DNA from: Roseovarius bejariae
Lineage (GTDB): Bacteria; Pseudomonadota; Alphaproteobacteria; Rhodobacterales; Rhodobacteraceae
NCBI RefSeq assembly: GCF_009669325.1
Contig: NZ_SZWE01000001.1
Location: 2,113,501 to 2,177,500 of the forward strand
Reading direction: 5' to 3'
Length of the DNA: 64,000 nucleotides
Made by a program: the position numbers and the translations under genes. The notes under the pieces are model-generated. The model saw only the letters and a program-made list of their open reading frames with translations, was not told where the DNA came from and searched no databases. This document shows, piece by piece, positions 1 to 8,417 of the stretch; positions within the stretch are counted from its first letter, which is position 1; each line of letters starts with the position of its first letter.

Positions 1-2
1 CC

Positions 3-434
3 GGCCCCAAAGCGCAGGTGCACCTTGATGGCCTGCCGGGCGCGCCGCTTTTCTTCAGCCAGGTTCGCGATGCCATCGCCTATTTGCGGATGCCCGAACA
101 AAGCCACGCGATAACCGCCATTTACGTCAGCGACATGGGCCGCGCGCCAAGCTGGCAGTCGCCGGGTCGTGACAACTGGATCGCGGCGGAAGGCGCGGTT
201 TATGTGCTGGGGTCCGGGCGCGAGGGCGGCATGGGCGCGCCCGAGGTCGTGCCGTTCGCCCATACCCAATCCGCCGAGGCTTTTGTTGATCTCAATGGCG
301 GGCGCGTTGTTGCGCTGGATGATATCCCCGACGCCGCCGTTCTGGCCCCGGTGCAGCAACCACAGGTGGCGGACACCGAAGACGATGATTTCGCCACGCG
401 CCTGCGGGCGCTGTCGAAGGAAAGGATGAACTGA
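3..434 (+). CDS. nosL: NosL, nitrous oxide reductase copper chaperone (5' truncated)
   Basis: The reading frame is open to the left edge of the window, so the N-terminus (lipoprotein signal and the first metal-binding segment) is missing; 143 residues are visible. The part present has the NosL order: a GAPLFFSQVRDAIAYLRMPE segment, then IxAIYVSDMG and a W-rich stretch ending in WIAAEGAVYVLGS, then MGAPEVVPF and a phenylalanine-rich FVDLNGGRVV tail. NosL is a periplasmic lipoprotein that delivers copper to the nitrous oxide reductase NosZ. The stop is followed one base later by the nosX start, the usual nosLX coupling, which implies that nosRZDFY lie just left of the window. The family assignment rests on the C-terminal half and on the neighbour. 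Confidence 0.88.
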   Translation, partial: GPKAQVHLDGLPGAPLFFSQVRDAIAYLRMPEQSHAITAIYVSDMGRAPSWQSPGRDNWIAAEGAVYVLGSGREGGMGAPEVVPFAHTQSAEAFVDLNGGRVVALDDIPDAAVLAPVQQPQVADTEDDDFATRLRALSKERMN

Positions 435-435
435 G

Positions 436-1362
436 ATGCAGACTTTCACCCGCCGCCGCTTCCTGACGATTGCCGCCTGTGCCGGGGCCTTGGGCACGCG
501 GGCCTCTGCCGCCGCCGAACTCACCCAATGGCGGACCAATGCGCTTGGCGCCCGGATGACGCTCAGCCTTGCCCACCCCAAGGCTGAAGTCATCGCGCAA
601 ACTGTCTTCGCCGAATTGCGCCGCCTCGAAGGCATCTTCAGCCTGTACAAACCTGACTCGGCCCTAAGCCGTTTGAACCGCGAGGGCCGGTTGGCCGCGC
701 CACCTTTTGAGTTGTTGGAATGCCTTGGCTTGTCCGGGCGTGTCCATGACGCGAGCGGCGGGCGGTTCGACCCGACCATTCAACCGCTATGGGCGGCATA
801 CGCACAGAGCAGTGCCAGCGGCGAAACCGACACCGGCGCAATTGAACAGGCCCGCGCGCTGGTTGGTTGGCAGGGGGTTGCATTCGACAGTCAGACGATC
901 CGTTTTGCACGCCCCGGCATGACGATCACGTTGAACGGCATCGCGCAGGGCTATATCGCCGACCGGATCGCGGCGCTGCTGGCCCGTCAGGGGCTGACCG
1001 ACGTGATGATCGACACCGGAGAGTTGCGCGCGCTGGGCGGGCATCCCGATGGCGGCGATTGGCCTGTCACGCTCAAGGCTGTCGATGGCGGCACGGCTGG
1101 CCGCGCAGACCTGCGCGATACCTCCATGGCCACCTCTGCCCCCTCCGGAACGCGGTTCGGCCTTGCGGGGGAACCGGGCCATATCCTCGATCCGGTCACG
1201 GGCCGGCCCACCCAAGCCCCTTGGCGTCTTGTCAGCGTGACAGGCCCAAGCGCCGCCGTGGCTGATGGGCTGAGTACGGCAATCTGCCTGATGGAGGACC
1301 GTGGAACCATCGACGCCGCCCTTTCCGGATTTTCCGGCGTCTCCCTGGTGCATCTGTCATGA
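436..1362 (+). CDS. nosX: NosX, Tat-exported ApbE-family FAD:protein FMN transferase
   Basis: 308 residues. The N-terminus has a twin-arginine pattern (TRRRFLTIAACAGALG) and a cleavage-type ASA site, so the enzyme is probably exported folded. The ApbE core is complete: RLEGIFSLYKPDSALSRLNR near residue 60, TLNGIAQGYIADRIAALL near 160, an ATSAPSG segment near 230, HILDP near 245 and VADGLSTAICLM near 275. ApbE proteins transfer FMN from FAD to a threonine of a periplasmic target; NosX is known to serve the flavoprotein NosR, which supplies electrons to nitrous oxide reduction. It starts one base after nosL, as the last gene of the nos operon. A Dnr-type box and a paralogous gene follow it. Confidence 0.93.
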   Translation: MQTFTRRRFLTIAACAGALGTRASAAAELTQWRTNALGARMTLSLAHPKAEVIAQTVFAELRRLEGIFSLYKPDSALSRLNREGRLAAPPFELLECLGLSGRVHDASGGRFDPTIQPLWAAYAQSSASGETDTGAIEQARALVGWQGVAFDSQTIRFARPGMTITLNGIAQGYIADRIAALLARQGLTDVMIDTGELRALGGHPDGGDWPVTLKAVDGGTAGRADLRDTSMATSAPSGTRFGLAGEPGHILDPVTGRPTQAPWRLVSVTGPSAAVADGLSTAICLMEDRGTIDAALSGFSGVSLVHLS

Positions 1363-1386
1363 CCGGGGCGGCGGGAGCAGACGGTT

Positions 1387-1400
1387 TTGATAAAAGTCAA
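1387..1400. promoter_or_regulatory. Dnr/NNR-type operator before the nirX-like gene
   Basis: TTGATAAAAGTCAA matches the Fnr/Dnr palindrome TTGA(C/T)-N4-GTCAA. It ends 83 bp before the ATG at 1484 and 24 bp after the nosX stop, so the second apbE gene and its cytochrome probably have their own anaerobic/NO-responsive promoter. Three similar boxes occur in the window. Confidence 0.75.
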
Positions 1401-1483
1401 ATACCCCCCATCCAGCCCACCTTTAGCCTCGGAATGAGGGGCTGGGCGTGCAATGCGTTCCGGCCCACTGGGAGGCCCGAACC

Positions 1484-2362
1484 ATGACACAAACCCGCCG
1501 CCGGTTTCTGGCCATCAGTGCCGCTGCTCTGGCCGTCCCCATGGGGGCGCAGGCCGCGCCGGTGGCGCATTGGCGTGGCCGTGCCCTCGGGGCTGATGCC
1601 TCGATTGCTCTGGCGGGGATCTCGCAGATCGAGGCCCGCCCCCTGCTGGCCCGCCTCGCAAAAGAACTCGATCGTCTCGAAGGTATATTCAGCCTGTACC
1701 GACCCGACAGTGCGCTGGCGCGGCTGAACCGCACCGGGCGGCTTGATCAGGCACCGCCCGAATTCCTGTCCGTGCTCGGCCACTGCGAGGCGATCCATCA
1801 TGCCAGCGGCGGCGTCTTCGATCCGACGATTCAGCCGCTTTGGCAGGCCATGGCACGTGGCGAGGATACCGCCAGGGCGCGGGCGCTCGTGGGCTGGTCC
1901 GGCGTGCAGGTTTCGGACGGGACGGTTTCATTTAAACGGCCCGGAATGGCAATGACCCTCAATGGAATCGCGCAGGGCAAGATTACCGATCACATCGCTG
2001 GATGGCTCGCCGCCCGTGGATTTTCCGATGTCTTGGTCAATACCGGCGAAATTGCCGCGCGCGGTCGCCGTGCGCAGGGTGACGCTTGGCACGCTGGCAT
2101 CGCGGTTTCCGATGGCCGGATCTTGCGGCGACTGGAGCTTTCGAACCGCGCACTGGCCACCTCAGAACCGCGCATCGGAACAGGCGCGGCGCATATCCTT
2201 GATCCGCGCGGTGGCTCGGCCTCGCAATCTCTGGTCTCGGTTTCCGCACCGCGCGCGGTTCTGGCGGATGGGTTGTCGACCGCATGCTGCCTGATGCCGC
2301 AAGTACACGCCCATGGCCTCGTGTCCCGCTTCGAGGGCGCGGCTATCGAATGGCTGGCATGA
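1484..2362 (+). CDS. Second ApbE-family flavin transferase, NirX-like
   Basis: 292 residues from the ATG at 1484, chosen because GGAGG sits about ten bases upstream and the protein then begins with a Tat motif (TRRRFLAIS); a GTG 36 bases upstream lacks such a site. All ApbE blocks are present: RLEGIFSLYRPDSALARLNR, MTLNGIAQGKITDHIAGWL, HILDP and LADGLSTACCLM. It is clearly paralogous to the preceding nosX and similar along its whole length. In Paracoccus denitrificans the NosX homologue NirX lies beside nirI and can functionally overlap with NosX. This copy is therefore the likely flavinylating enzyme for NirI, here displaced beside nosX. It has its own Dnr box and is probably co-transcribed with the cytochrome c at 2402. 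Confidence 0.85.
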   Translation: MTQTRRRFLAISAAALAVPMGAQAAPVAHWRGRALGADASIALAGISQIEARPLLARLAKELDRLEGIFSLYRPDSALARLNRTGRLDQAPPEFLSVLGHCEAIHHASGGVFDPTIQPLWQAMARGEDTARARALVGWSGVQVSDGTVSFKRPGMAMTLNGIAQGKITDHIAGWLAARGFSDVLVNTGEIAARGRRAQGDAWHAGIAVSDGRILRRLELSNRALATSEPRIGTGAAHILDPRGGSASQSLVSVSAPRAVLADGLSTACCLMPQVHAHGLVSRFEGAAIEWLA

Positions 2363-2401
2363 TATCATCACCCAAACTTTAACAAAAAAAGGAGAAACGA
2401 C

Positions 2402-2782
2402 ATGATTACGAAACACATCGCGGCAGCAACGCTTTTGGCCGCATTGGCCACCCCGGCCCTGGCCGAGGGCGACCCCGAAGCCGGCGAAAAAGTCTTCCGT
2501 AAATGCAAGGCCTGCCATCAGGTCGGCGAGGGCGCCAAGAACCGGGTGGGCCCCGCATTGAACGGGATCGTCGGGGCTAAGGTCGGTCAGGCCGAGGACT
2601 TCCGCTATTCCAAGGCGTTCGAGGAAAAGGCCGCCGAAGGGATGGTCTGGGATGACGAAGCACTTGCCGCCTATCTCGCCAATCCACGCGATTATATTCC
2701 GGGCAACAAGATGTCCTTCGCGGGCCTGCGCAAGGATGACGATATTGCCGATGTGATCGCCTATCTCGGCACCTTCGAGTAA
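2402..2782 (+). CDS. Periplasmic class I cytochrome c (c2/c550 type)
   Basis: 126 residues with a signal peptide (cleavage after ALA near residue 21), one haem site CKACH at residues 35-39, and a GNKMSF segment near residue 102 supplying the methionine ligand; the fold ends in DIADVIAYL, typical of c2-type cytochromes. A strong AAGGAG site precedes the ATG. Such small soluble cytochromes carry electrons from the bc1 complex to cd1 nitrite reductase, NO reductase or N2O reductase. Position 39 bp after the nirX-like gene and behind a Dnr box supports a denitrification role. Which reductase it serves cannot be read from the sequence. Confidence 0.88.
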   Translation: MITKHIAAATLLAALATPALAEGDPEAGEKVFRKCKACHQVGEGAKNRVGPALNGIVGAKVGQAEDFRYSKAFEEKAAEGMVWDDEALAAYLANPRDYIPGNKMSFAGLRKDDDIADVIAYLGTFE

Positions 2783-2797
2783 TCCGGGATTTTCCGT

Positions 2798-2819
2798 CGC
2801 CCGGCCTTCGGGCCGGGCG
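2798..2819. terminator. Hairpin between convergent operons
   Basis: A perfect 9-bp GC stem, CGCCCGGCC / GGCCGGGCG, closes a TTCG tetraloop. There is no clear T-run on either side, so it may act on both strands as a transcription barrier or 3'-end stabiliser between the cytochrome gene and the last gene of the nir operon. Confidence 0.6.
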
Positions 2820-2825
2820 GCCGTC

Positions 2826-3059
2826 TCACGTTCGCTCCTCGGCCTCGTCGATCAGTCCCTTTACCCATCGTGTCACCGCCCAGTTGGCGGGCACCCCCAG
2901 CGGGATGCACAGGATCAACGCGGTCACCGGCGACAGGGCGGGCAGGCCCACCGCCTGCCACATCAACGCCAGCATGAACAGGTTGATCGCCACCGCCAGC
3001 GCGGTGAAGGGATAAAGCAGCAGGTAAAGCCGTATGGGAACGGGGGATAGCCGGATCAT
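2826..3059 (-). CDS. Small two-helix membrane protein at the end of the nir operon
   Basis: 77 residues with two predicted membrane helices: LYLLLYPFTALAVAINLFML (about 11-30) and a second around LSPVTALILCIPLGVPANW, with a basic TRWVKGLIDEAEERT cytoplasmic tail. Its ATG overlaps the stop of the chelatase gene (ATGA), so translation is coupled and it belongs to the nir operon. No family function is recognised. Its constant company with haem d1 genes suggests a role in membrane assembly or a haem/metal step, but this is inference only. Confidence 0.6.
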   Translation of the reverse strand: MIRLSPVPIRLYLLLYPFTALAVAINLFMLALMWQAVGLPALSPVTALILCIPLGVPANWAVTRWVKGLIDEAEERT

Positions 3060-3796
3060 GCGGGAACCTCCGCCCCTTCGATCGTTCTTGCCACAAGCGC
3101 CGGGGCTGCCTCGGCACAGCCGATAGGCGGCAGGCGAACACCCTCGAACTGCGCCAGCTCCAAGGCTTCATGTACATCCTCCAGCACATGACCGCCCTCG
3201 GCCGCGAAAAAAGGCAGGCAGACCGATTGCCTGCCCAGATCAAAGGCCATGTCGGACAGGAAAGGTTCCTCTTCGACGAAGCCGATCCTGATGTCGGCGA
3301 ATGGCAGCTGTCTCGCCAGCATCTTGGCGAAGGCCCGCGTGTCCTGCGCCGACTGTTTGCTGCGTCCCGATCCATGCGCGGCCACAAACAGCCGCGTGTC
3401 GCTTGCCGTCCATCCCTGCCTGCGCAAGACGTCGCGCAGCCATTCAGCGGCCAGATCGGGCAGGCCCTGCTCCGCCCCGAAGGGCGGCAGAACATGGGCA
3501 TGGCGTGGCCCGATCGCTTGGTGCAGGGCATCGCGGGTGAACCACCCGTTCGTCATGAACATCGGGTAAATCAACGCGTCCTCGCCCGTCTGTGCGAAAG
3601 CCCGGTCCAATGCGCCCGGCGCGGCCAGGGTGGCGCTTGTCACCTGCCAGTGGGGCAAGCGCGCCCCTACGCGCGCCGCGAAGGCGGCAAGGGCCCGGTC
3701 CGCCGGGGCGGGATCCGAGGGTTGGCCGTGGCTCACGATGATTGCGCGGCCCTTAGTGGCTTGTGCCTTCCGAGAAGGTGATCTTGTTGAATACAT
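3056..3796 (-). CDS. CbiX/SirB-like sirohydrochlorin chelatase in the nir operon
   Basis: 246 residues if started at the ATG at 3796, which has GGGAAAG just upstream and overlaps nirN by 44 bases. The family homology begins about 18 residues later at AIIVSHGQP. Two half-domains are visible, with metal-binding histidines in VSHG and VAAHG, and a C-terminal CLPFFAAEGGHVLEDVHEAL motif typical of CbiX chelatases. These enzymes insert iron or cobalt into sirohydrochlorin. In this operon NirE makes precorrin-2 and NirDLGH decarboxylate sirohaem, so an iron-inserting chelatase would fill the missing step. A precorrin-2 dehydrogenase is not seen here. The exact start is uncertain. Confidence 0.8.
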   Translation of the reverse strand: MYSTRSPSRKAQATKGRAIIVSHGQPSDPAPADRALAAFAARVGARLPHWQVTSATLAAPGALDRAFAQTGEDALIYPMFMTNGWFTRDALHQAIGPRHAHVLPPFGAEQGLPDLAAEWLRDVLRRQGWTASDTRLFVAAHGSGRSKQSAQDTRAFAKMLARQLPFADIRIGFVEEEPFLSDMAFDLGRQSVCLPFFAAEGGHVLEDVHEALELAQFEGVRLPPIGCAEAAPALVARTIEGAEVPA

Positions 3797-5300
3797 TGTA
3801 CTTTCCCGATGGTTTGCGCATTGGCAGGCGCTTGACCAGCTCCAGTGTTTCGGCGTCATAGACCAGCACCGCCCCGTCATCCTCCCAGACCGAGACAAGC
3901 GCATGGCGCCCGTCACGGGTGAATTCCACATGCGCCACAGTGGCGCCGGGGACCGGGCGCAGCGTCTTCACGATCTCCAGCGATTGCTTGTCGATCACAT
4001 GCATGAGGTCGCGGTTCGGCCCGAAAAACACGTCGGCCCAGAAATAGGGCGAGTTCTCATGACTTCTAAGGAAGAATCCCGGCCCGTCGGTTTCGATGGT
4101 CTCGTTTACCGTCCAGTCCTGCGTGTCGATGATCGACAGCATGCCTTCCTTCAGGTGCGGGGTGGCCATGACCCGCTTGCCGTCACGTTCCCAAGAGATA
4201 CCCGACCCCAGATGCGGCATCCCGGGCAGGGGCAATTCGGCAATCTCGCGCCCTACGTTGAGGTTCACCACCACGCCGCGTCCGGTATCCCGCGCGGCCC
4301 CGATCAGGTGCCGGTAGTCATCGGTGAAAAAGAAATCGTCCAGCGGCTGGTGCAGCATGATCCGCCGCCGGGCAAACAGCCCCTCGGACGAGGGCAGACC
4401 CTCGATCATGCCTTTCTCGCGGGAATGCACGAAGCCCTCGTAAATCGGCTCGGCCTCGGGGTCCGTGGCCACTTCCCAGATTTCCGGCGTGTCCTTCAGC
4501 GCCAGAATGAAACTGCGGCGCTGCGGGGCCTGGTAAACGGCCGAGACCCGGCTTTTCCGTCCGTCCTTGCCGATCACCGGCATGACGCGCTCGACGCTCA
4601 GGTCCTCGGTGGACAGGATGGTCAGCGTCATCGGCAGGTAATTGGCCACCGCCAGATGCTTGCCGTCATGGCTCATCGCGATGTTGCGGCTGTTCAGGCC
4701 CGCACGCACCCGGCCCACCTGCTGCAGCGACCAGATATCGTATTTCTGCACCCAGCCGTCACGCGACATGATGAAAACATAGCGGCCCTCGGGGCTGAAC
4801 TTCGGGCCACCATGCACGGCAAAGGGCGTCTCGAACCGGTCCAGCACCTCGAAACTGTCGCCGTCCAACACGCTGACATGATGATCGCCGGTTTCCACAA
4901 CCAGCGTGATGTTCAACGGGTCAGCGTCGAAAACCGGCGTATCCGCTGGCGTGTAATCGGGGTCGATCCACCGGGTCTGCTCGATCTGTTCGGGCTGCCA
5001 CTCCGGCACAGAGTCCAACGGTGTCTTGAGGTAATCGGCCAGTGCCGCGATCTGATCCTCGTCAAGCATCTCGCCAAAGGCGGGCATCTGCGTTGCCGCG
5101 CGGCCATGGGTGATCACGGAGATCAGGTTCGGCCCCCGCATACGCTTCAAGGTCTGTGGGATCAGTGCCGGGCCGGTCCCGCCAAGGCGGTCCTCGCCAT
5201 GGCAGGCCGCGCATTCTGCGCCATAGGTCTGGGCCGGGTCGGCCTGTGCGGCCAGTGCCGACAGGATCAACGCACTACTGAAAACGATGGGCCGGATCAT
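3753..5300 (-). CDS. nirN: NirN, c-type/d1-type haem protein for haem d1 maturation
   Basis: 515 residues: a signal peptide ending near residue 20, a class I cytochrome c domain with CAACH at residues 30-34, then an eight-bladed beta-propeller like that of cytochrome cd1 (repeated [36 protein letters not shown] blades). It is paralogous to the NirS and NirF genes of the same operon. NirN is a periplasmic enzyme shown in Pseudomonas to oxidise dihydro-haem d1 to haem d1 and to hand the cofactor to NirS. It lacks the NirS-specific N-terminal extension. The start overlaps nirJ by 26 bases and the stop lies inside the chelatase reading frame. Confidence 0.9.
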   Translation of the reverse strand: MIRPIVFSSALILSALAAQADPAQTYGAECAACHGEDRLGGTGPALIPQTLKRMRGPNLISVITHGRAATQMPAFGEMLDEDQIAALADYLKTPLDSVPEWQPEQIEQTRWIDPDYTPADTPVFDADPLNITLVVETGDHHVSVLDGDSFEVLDRFETPFAVHGGPKFSPEGRYVFIMSRDGWVQKYDIWSLQQVGRVRAGLNSRNIAMSHDGKHLAVANYLPMTLTILSTEDLSVERVMPVIGKDGRKSRVSAVYQAPQRRSFILALKDTPEIWEVATDPEAEPIYEGFVHSREKGMIEGLPSSEGLFARRRIMLHQPLDDFFFTDDYRHLIGAARDTGRGVVVNLNVGREIAELPLPGMPHLGSGISWERDGKRVMATPHLKEGMLSIIDTQDWTVNETIETDGPGFFLRSHENSPYFWADVFFGPNRDLMHVIDKQSLEIVKTLRPVPGATVAHVEFTRDGRHALVSVWEDDGAVLVYDAETLELVKRLPMRKPSGKYNVFNKITFSEGTSH

Positions 5301-6492
5301 GTTTCTTGCCTCGGAAAGGGGTAACGGTCAGGCGGTCGGCATCCGACGTGACGCCGATCTCTTCGTTGCTCAGGTAACAGGCCGGGTCCTCGGCCCAAGG
5401 GTCGCCTGTGACTTGCAGGGCGCGAATACGCGTGTTGCCGCCGCAGACCGCCTTGAAGGCACAGGCCCCACAGCGCCCTTTCAGGGGGCGGGGCCGACGC
5501 CGCAACTGCGCCAGCATCGCATCACCGCCCGTCCACAACTCGGAAAAGGCCTGTGTCTTGACGTTGCCGACGGTGTAATCCGACCAATAGGTATCGGGAT
5601 GCACCCGGCCCAGCGTGTCGATATTGGCCACCCCCAGCCCCGAGGAATTGCCGCCCCAGGCCTCCAGGTGCGCCCGCAGGTTTTCCAACCGCGGGGCGTC
5701 GAAGTGGCGCTCGGCCCACCGCATCAGGTACACCGCGTCGGCGTCGTTGTTCCCCGTCACGATATCCAGCGGCATGTCCTCCGCTGCCGCCACCCAGGCC
5801 CGGTCGATCAACTGCTCCAGTGCGCGGCGGGTATGGTCATGCACCGCATCTTCGCCCCGGTTCTTGTCGCCCCGGCCCGCATAAACCAGATGCGAAAGAT
5901 AAAACTTGTCCACGCCTTCCGCATCGCAAAGCTGCAACAGGTCAGGCAACTGCCCGGCATTGTCGCGCGTCAGGGTAAACCGCAGGCCCACCTTGATGCC
6001 GCGTTTCTTGCATTCCCGCACACCGCGCAGCGCGTCATTGAAGGCCCCGTCGACCCCGCGGAACCAGTCGTTCGTCTTGCCGATTCCGTCGATCGAGATG
6101 CCGACATAATCGAACCCGATCTCGGCCACGCGGTCCGCGTTCTCTCCGTGAATCTTGGTGCCGTTTGTCGACAGTGCCAGCATCCGCACCTTGGGACGCG
6201 CCGCTTTGGCGATGTCGAAGAAATCGAATCGGTCCAGCGGTTCACCCCCCGACAGGATCAAGGCAGGAATGCCGAAAGTCCCGAGGTCATCCAGCGTGGA
6301 CATCGCCTGTTCGTGGCTCAACTCGCCGGGAAAATCCACGTCCGCCGAAACCGTGTAACAATGCCGGCAGCGCAGGTTGCAGCGCCGTGTCAGGTTCCAG
6401 ATCACCACCGGCTTGACCGGCCCATGGCCGCGCCTTTGGCGGACAGGGGTCGGAGTGACCAACTGGTGCATGTATTCCGAAAGGCGGAACAT
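5275..6492 (-). CDS. nirJ: NirJ, radical SAM enzyme of haem d1 synthesis
   Basis: 405 residues. The radical SAM cluster motif CNLRCRHC (Cys38, Cys42, Cys45) follows a VVIWNLTRR strand; GGEPL near residue 100 is the SAM-binding motif. The C-terminus has a SPASM-like cysteine set, [18 protein letters not shown] plus a later DPACYL, expected to bind a second Fe-S cluster. NirJ removes two propionate side chains from didecarboxysirohaem and leaves the oxo groups of haem d1, in the cytoplasm. It sits one base after nirH and overlaps nirN, so it is within the main nir operon. Confidence 0.94.
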   Translation of the reverse strand: MFRLSEYMHQLVTPTPVRQRRGHGPVKPVVIWNLTRRCNLRCRHCYTVSADVDFPGELSHEQAMSTLDDLGTFGIPALILSGGEPLDRFDFFDIAKAARPKVRMLALSTNGTKIHGENADRVAEIGFDYVGISIDGIGKTNDWFRGVDGAFNDALRGVRECKKRGIKVGLRFTLTRDNAGQLPDLLQLCDAEGVDKFYLSHLVYAGRGDKNRGEDAVHDHTRRALEQLIDRAWVAAAEDMPLDIVTGNNDADAVYLMRWAERHFDAPRLENLRAHLEAWGGNSSGLGVANIDTLGRVHPDTYWSDYTVGNVKTQAFSELWTGGDAMLAQLRRRPRPLKGRCGACAFKAVCGGNTRIRALQVTGDPWAEDPACYLSNEEIGVTSDADRLTVTPFRGKKHDPAHRFQ

Positions 6493-6493
6493 C

Positions 6494-6982
6494 TCAATTC
6501 TCCCTCAACCGCAGCCGCAGCCCGGTCTTTTTCAAAATGCGTGTGGAATACAGGATCTCGCTGCCCCGGCAGGCCCCACCCAGCAGCGCGGCAATCTGCC
6601 CGCGCTTCTCCTCGACCTCGTCGCGGCTCGTGCCATGAATCATGGCAAACAGGTTGTAGGGCCAGTCGGGCAAAGCGCGCGGGCGTTCATAGCAATGGCT
6701 GACGAAACTCAGCGCGCCCACCTGCGCGCCAAGTTCGCCGATACAGTCATCCTCGACATCCCAAACCGACATCCCGTTGGATGTCAGGCCAAGGGCATAG
6801 TGGTTGGGGGCCACGGCAACACGGCGAATGATGCCACGGTCCTGCATGGCATTCATCCGTTTCAGAACCTCCGGCTCGTCCAGCCCAAGCTCCTGCGCGA
6901 CCTGCGCATAGGGCTGTGCGATCAGCGGAAGCCCCGCCTGTGTCGCCGCGATAATTGCCCGGTCCGTGCTGTCGATGGTCAT
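6494..6982 (-). CDS. nirH: NirH, sirohaem decarboxylase subunit (Lrp/AsnC fold)
   Basis: 162 residues. An N-terminal AsnC-type winged helix ([33 protein letters not shown]) is followed by a ferredoxin-like AsnC domain with [22 protein letters not shown], the L/H-type signature whose histidine and arginine residues take part in sirohaem decarboxylation. NirD, L, G and H together convert sirohaem to 12,18-didecarboxysirohaem. Although the fold is that of a transcription factor, the role here is enzymatic. ATGA overlap with nirG upstream. The H rather than L label comes from position in the operon. Confidence 0.87.
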   Translation of the reverse strand: MTIDSTDRAIIAATQAGLPLIAQPYAQVAQELGLDEPEVLKRMNAMQDRGIIRRVAVAPNHYALGLTSNGMSVWDVEDDCIGELGAQVGALSFVSHCYERPRALPDWPYNLFAMIHGTSRDEVEEKRGQIAALLGGACRGSEILYSTRILKKTGLRLRLREN

Positions 6983-7428
6983 GCCGCTACCCTGAAGCCG
7001 ATAAAGAACTCCCTGAGCTTGGGGAAACGGAGCACGCGCTGCCCCGTTTCCCGCTCAAGGGACGCAGCCACCTCTTCGATGCTCTCCTCTGTCTCAGTGG
7101 CCAGAACGAACCACATGTTCAGTCGGTGACTGCGTTCATAATTATGCGCCACCTCCGGGAACGAATTGACTTTTGTCAGGACGGCCTCGAATTCATCCTC
7201 CGGCACCTCCATCGCGCACAGGCAAAAGGCCCCGCCCATCTCGGCGGCGTCGTAAAAGGGGCCGAAGCGGGTGATGATCCGCTCGGTTTTCATCCGGTCC
7301 AGCCGCTCGATCAGGTCCGCCTCGGACAATCCCAGTTCCTTGGCGACTTGCGCGAAGGGCGCGGTGGTGATCGGGAAACCCTCTTGCAATCGGTTCAGAA
7401 TTGCCCTGTCGATGTCGTCAATGGTCAT
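6979..7428 (-). CDS. nirG: NirG, sirohaem decarboxylase subunit (Lrp/AsnC fold)
   Basis: 149 residues from the ATG at 7428, which overlaps the nirDL stop as ATGA; a longer in-frame start further upstream would extend into nirDL. AsnC-type HTH (DRAILNRLQEGFPI, VAKELGLSEADLIERL) then HNYERSHRLNMWFVLAT, the D/G-type signature. The C-terminus LPKLREFFIGFRV matches NirD/G proteins. It works in the cytoplasmic decarboxylase complex of haem d1 synthesis with NirH and the NirDL fusion. Confidence 0.87.
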   Translation of the reverse strand: MTIDDIDRAILNRLQEGFPITTAPFAQVAKELGLSEADLIERLDRMKTERIITRFGPFYDAAEMGGAFCLCAMEVPEDEFEAVLTKVNSFPEVAHNYERSHRLNMWFVLATETEESIEEVAASLERETGQRVLRFPKLREFFIGFRVAA

Positions 7429-8414
7429 GCCTTCACCTTTTCCTCGGCGACCATCGCGCCGACCTGCTTGAAACACCGGCTGGAAAACAGCGCCCGATGC
7501 GACACGCCGCGCAACTCCGGCAGGTCCGCAGCGGCCTCTAGTCGTTCAAGTGCTTCGGCCCGGCTACGGGCGTGAAACATGGAATACAGGCGATAGGGCC
7601 AGACGCCCGGGACAGGCCTGCGCTCGTAACACAGGGTCACGCCCGGTTGCGCGGCCAGGGCCGGCCCGGCGGTGGGTATGGCGTCCTGCGGCACATCCCA
7701 GACCACCATCGCGTTTGCCCGCCAGCCAAGCGCACGATGGCGCACGATCACACCCAGACGCGCGATCACCCGCGCTTCCACGAGGGTACGGATACGCCCA
7801 ACTATCTCCGTTTCGTCGCGCTCAAGGGCGCTGGCGATCTCCGCATAGGGGTGCTCGGTCATGGGCAGGCCGCGCGTCAATGCCTGAACGATGTCACGAT
7901 CCCCTCCGACGATCACGCTGGCATCCGGCGGAGCGGCCACCGGCGCGCGCCGCTCCCCCCCGCGCAGCCCGAACCCGAGATCAAGGTTGAATGGCCGCAC
8001 CAAAGGCAGGTCCAGCACCTGCAAGCCAGAGCCTTGGCCGATCCGGTCCAACGCTTCGTTCACATGGGCGCGGTCCGGGCCGGTGACCACGAACCACAGG
8101 TTCCAGTCATGCTCGCGCAGGTAGGAATGGTTCACCCCCGGTTCCGCCCCGATGACCTCGGCAACCGCATCGACGCGATGATGCGGCGCGCGTACCGCGG
8201 CCAGCGTACTGGCCGAAATCGTATTCGGCGCCACCGTCGCGCCCACCCGCGTGATCTGTCCGTGTTCGATCTTGGACCGCAGTCGCGCGATCACGTCCCG
8301 CTCCCGCGTTCCAAGACTCTCGGCGATGGTCAGGAAGGGCCGCGGCGTAATGGGAAATCCCCGCTGCCAATCATCCAGCAACGCGCGGTCAATCGGATCG
8401 GTGAATCGGTCCAT
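7425..8414 (-). CDS. nirDL: NirDL, fused sirohaem decarboxylase subunits D and L
   Basis: 329 residues made of two AsnC-like units. Residues 1-150 are the D-type unit (DRALLDDWQRGFPI, then HSYLREHDWNLWFVVTG); after an alanine/proline linker near 155-165, residues 170-325 form the L-type unit (DIVQALTRGLPMTEHPYAE, then LCYERRPVPGVWPYRLYSMFHA). Fused NirDL proteins are known from other denitrifiers. With separate nirG and nirH downstream, the operon encodes all four halves of the sirohaem decarboxylase. Start 3 bases after the nirF stop. Confidence 0.9.
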   Translation of the reverse strand: MDRFTDPIDRALLDDWQRGFPITPRPFLTIAESLGTRERDVIARLRSKIEHGQITRVGATVAPNTISASTLAAVRAPHHRVDAVAEVIGAEPGVNHSYLREHDWNLWFVVTGPDRAHVNEALDRIGQGSGLQVLDLPLVRPFNLDLGFGLRGGERRAPVAAPPDASVIVGGDRDIVQALTRGLPMTEHPYAEIASALERDETEIVGRIRTLVEARVIARLGVIVRHRALGWRANAMVVWDVPQDAIPTAGPALAAQPGVTLCYERRPVPGVWPYRLYSMFHARSRAEALERLEAAADLPELRGVSHRALFSSRCFKQVGAMVAEEKVKA

Positions 8415-8417
8415 GGG

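Noticed and set aside
3630..5324. A 564-residue plus-strand reading frame opposite nirN
   Set aside because: It is the antisense of a gene with clear CxxCH and propeller motifs; its composition (His, Arg, Gln, Pro rich) is that of a GC-driven shadow frame.
6494..8414. AsnC/Lrp transcription factors in the nir operon
   Set aside because: The proteins carry the NirD/L/G/H signatures and lie in the haem d1 operon, where the fold serves sirohaem decarboxylation.
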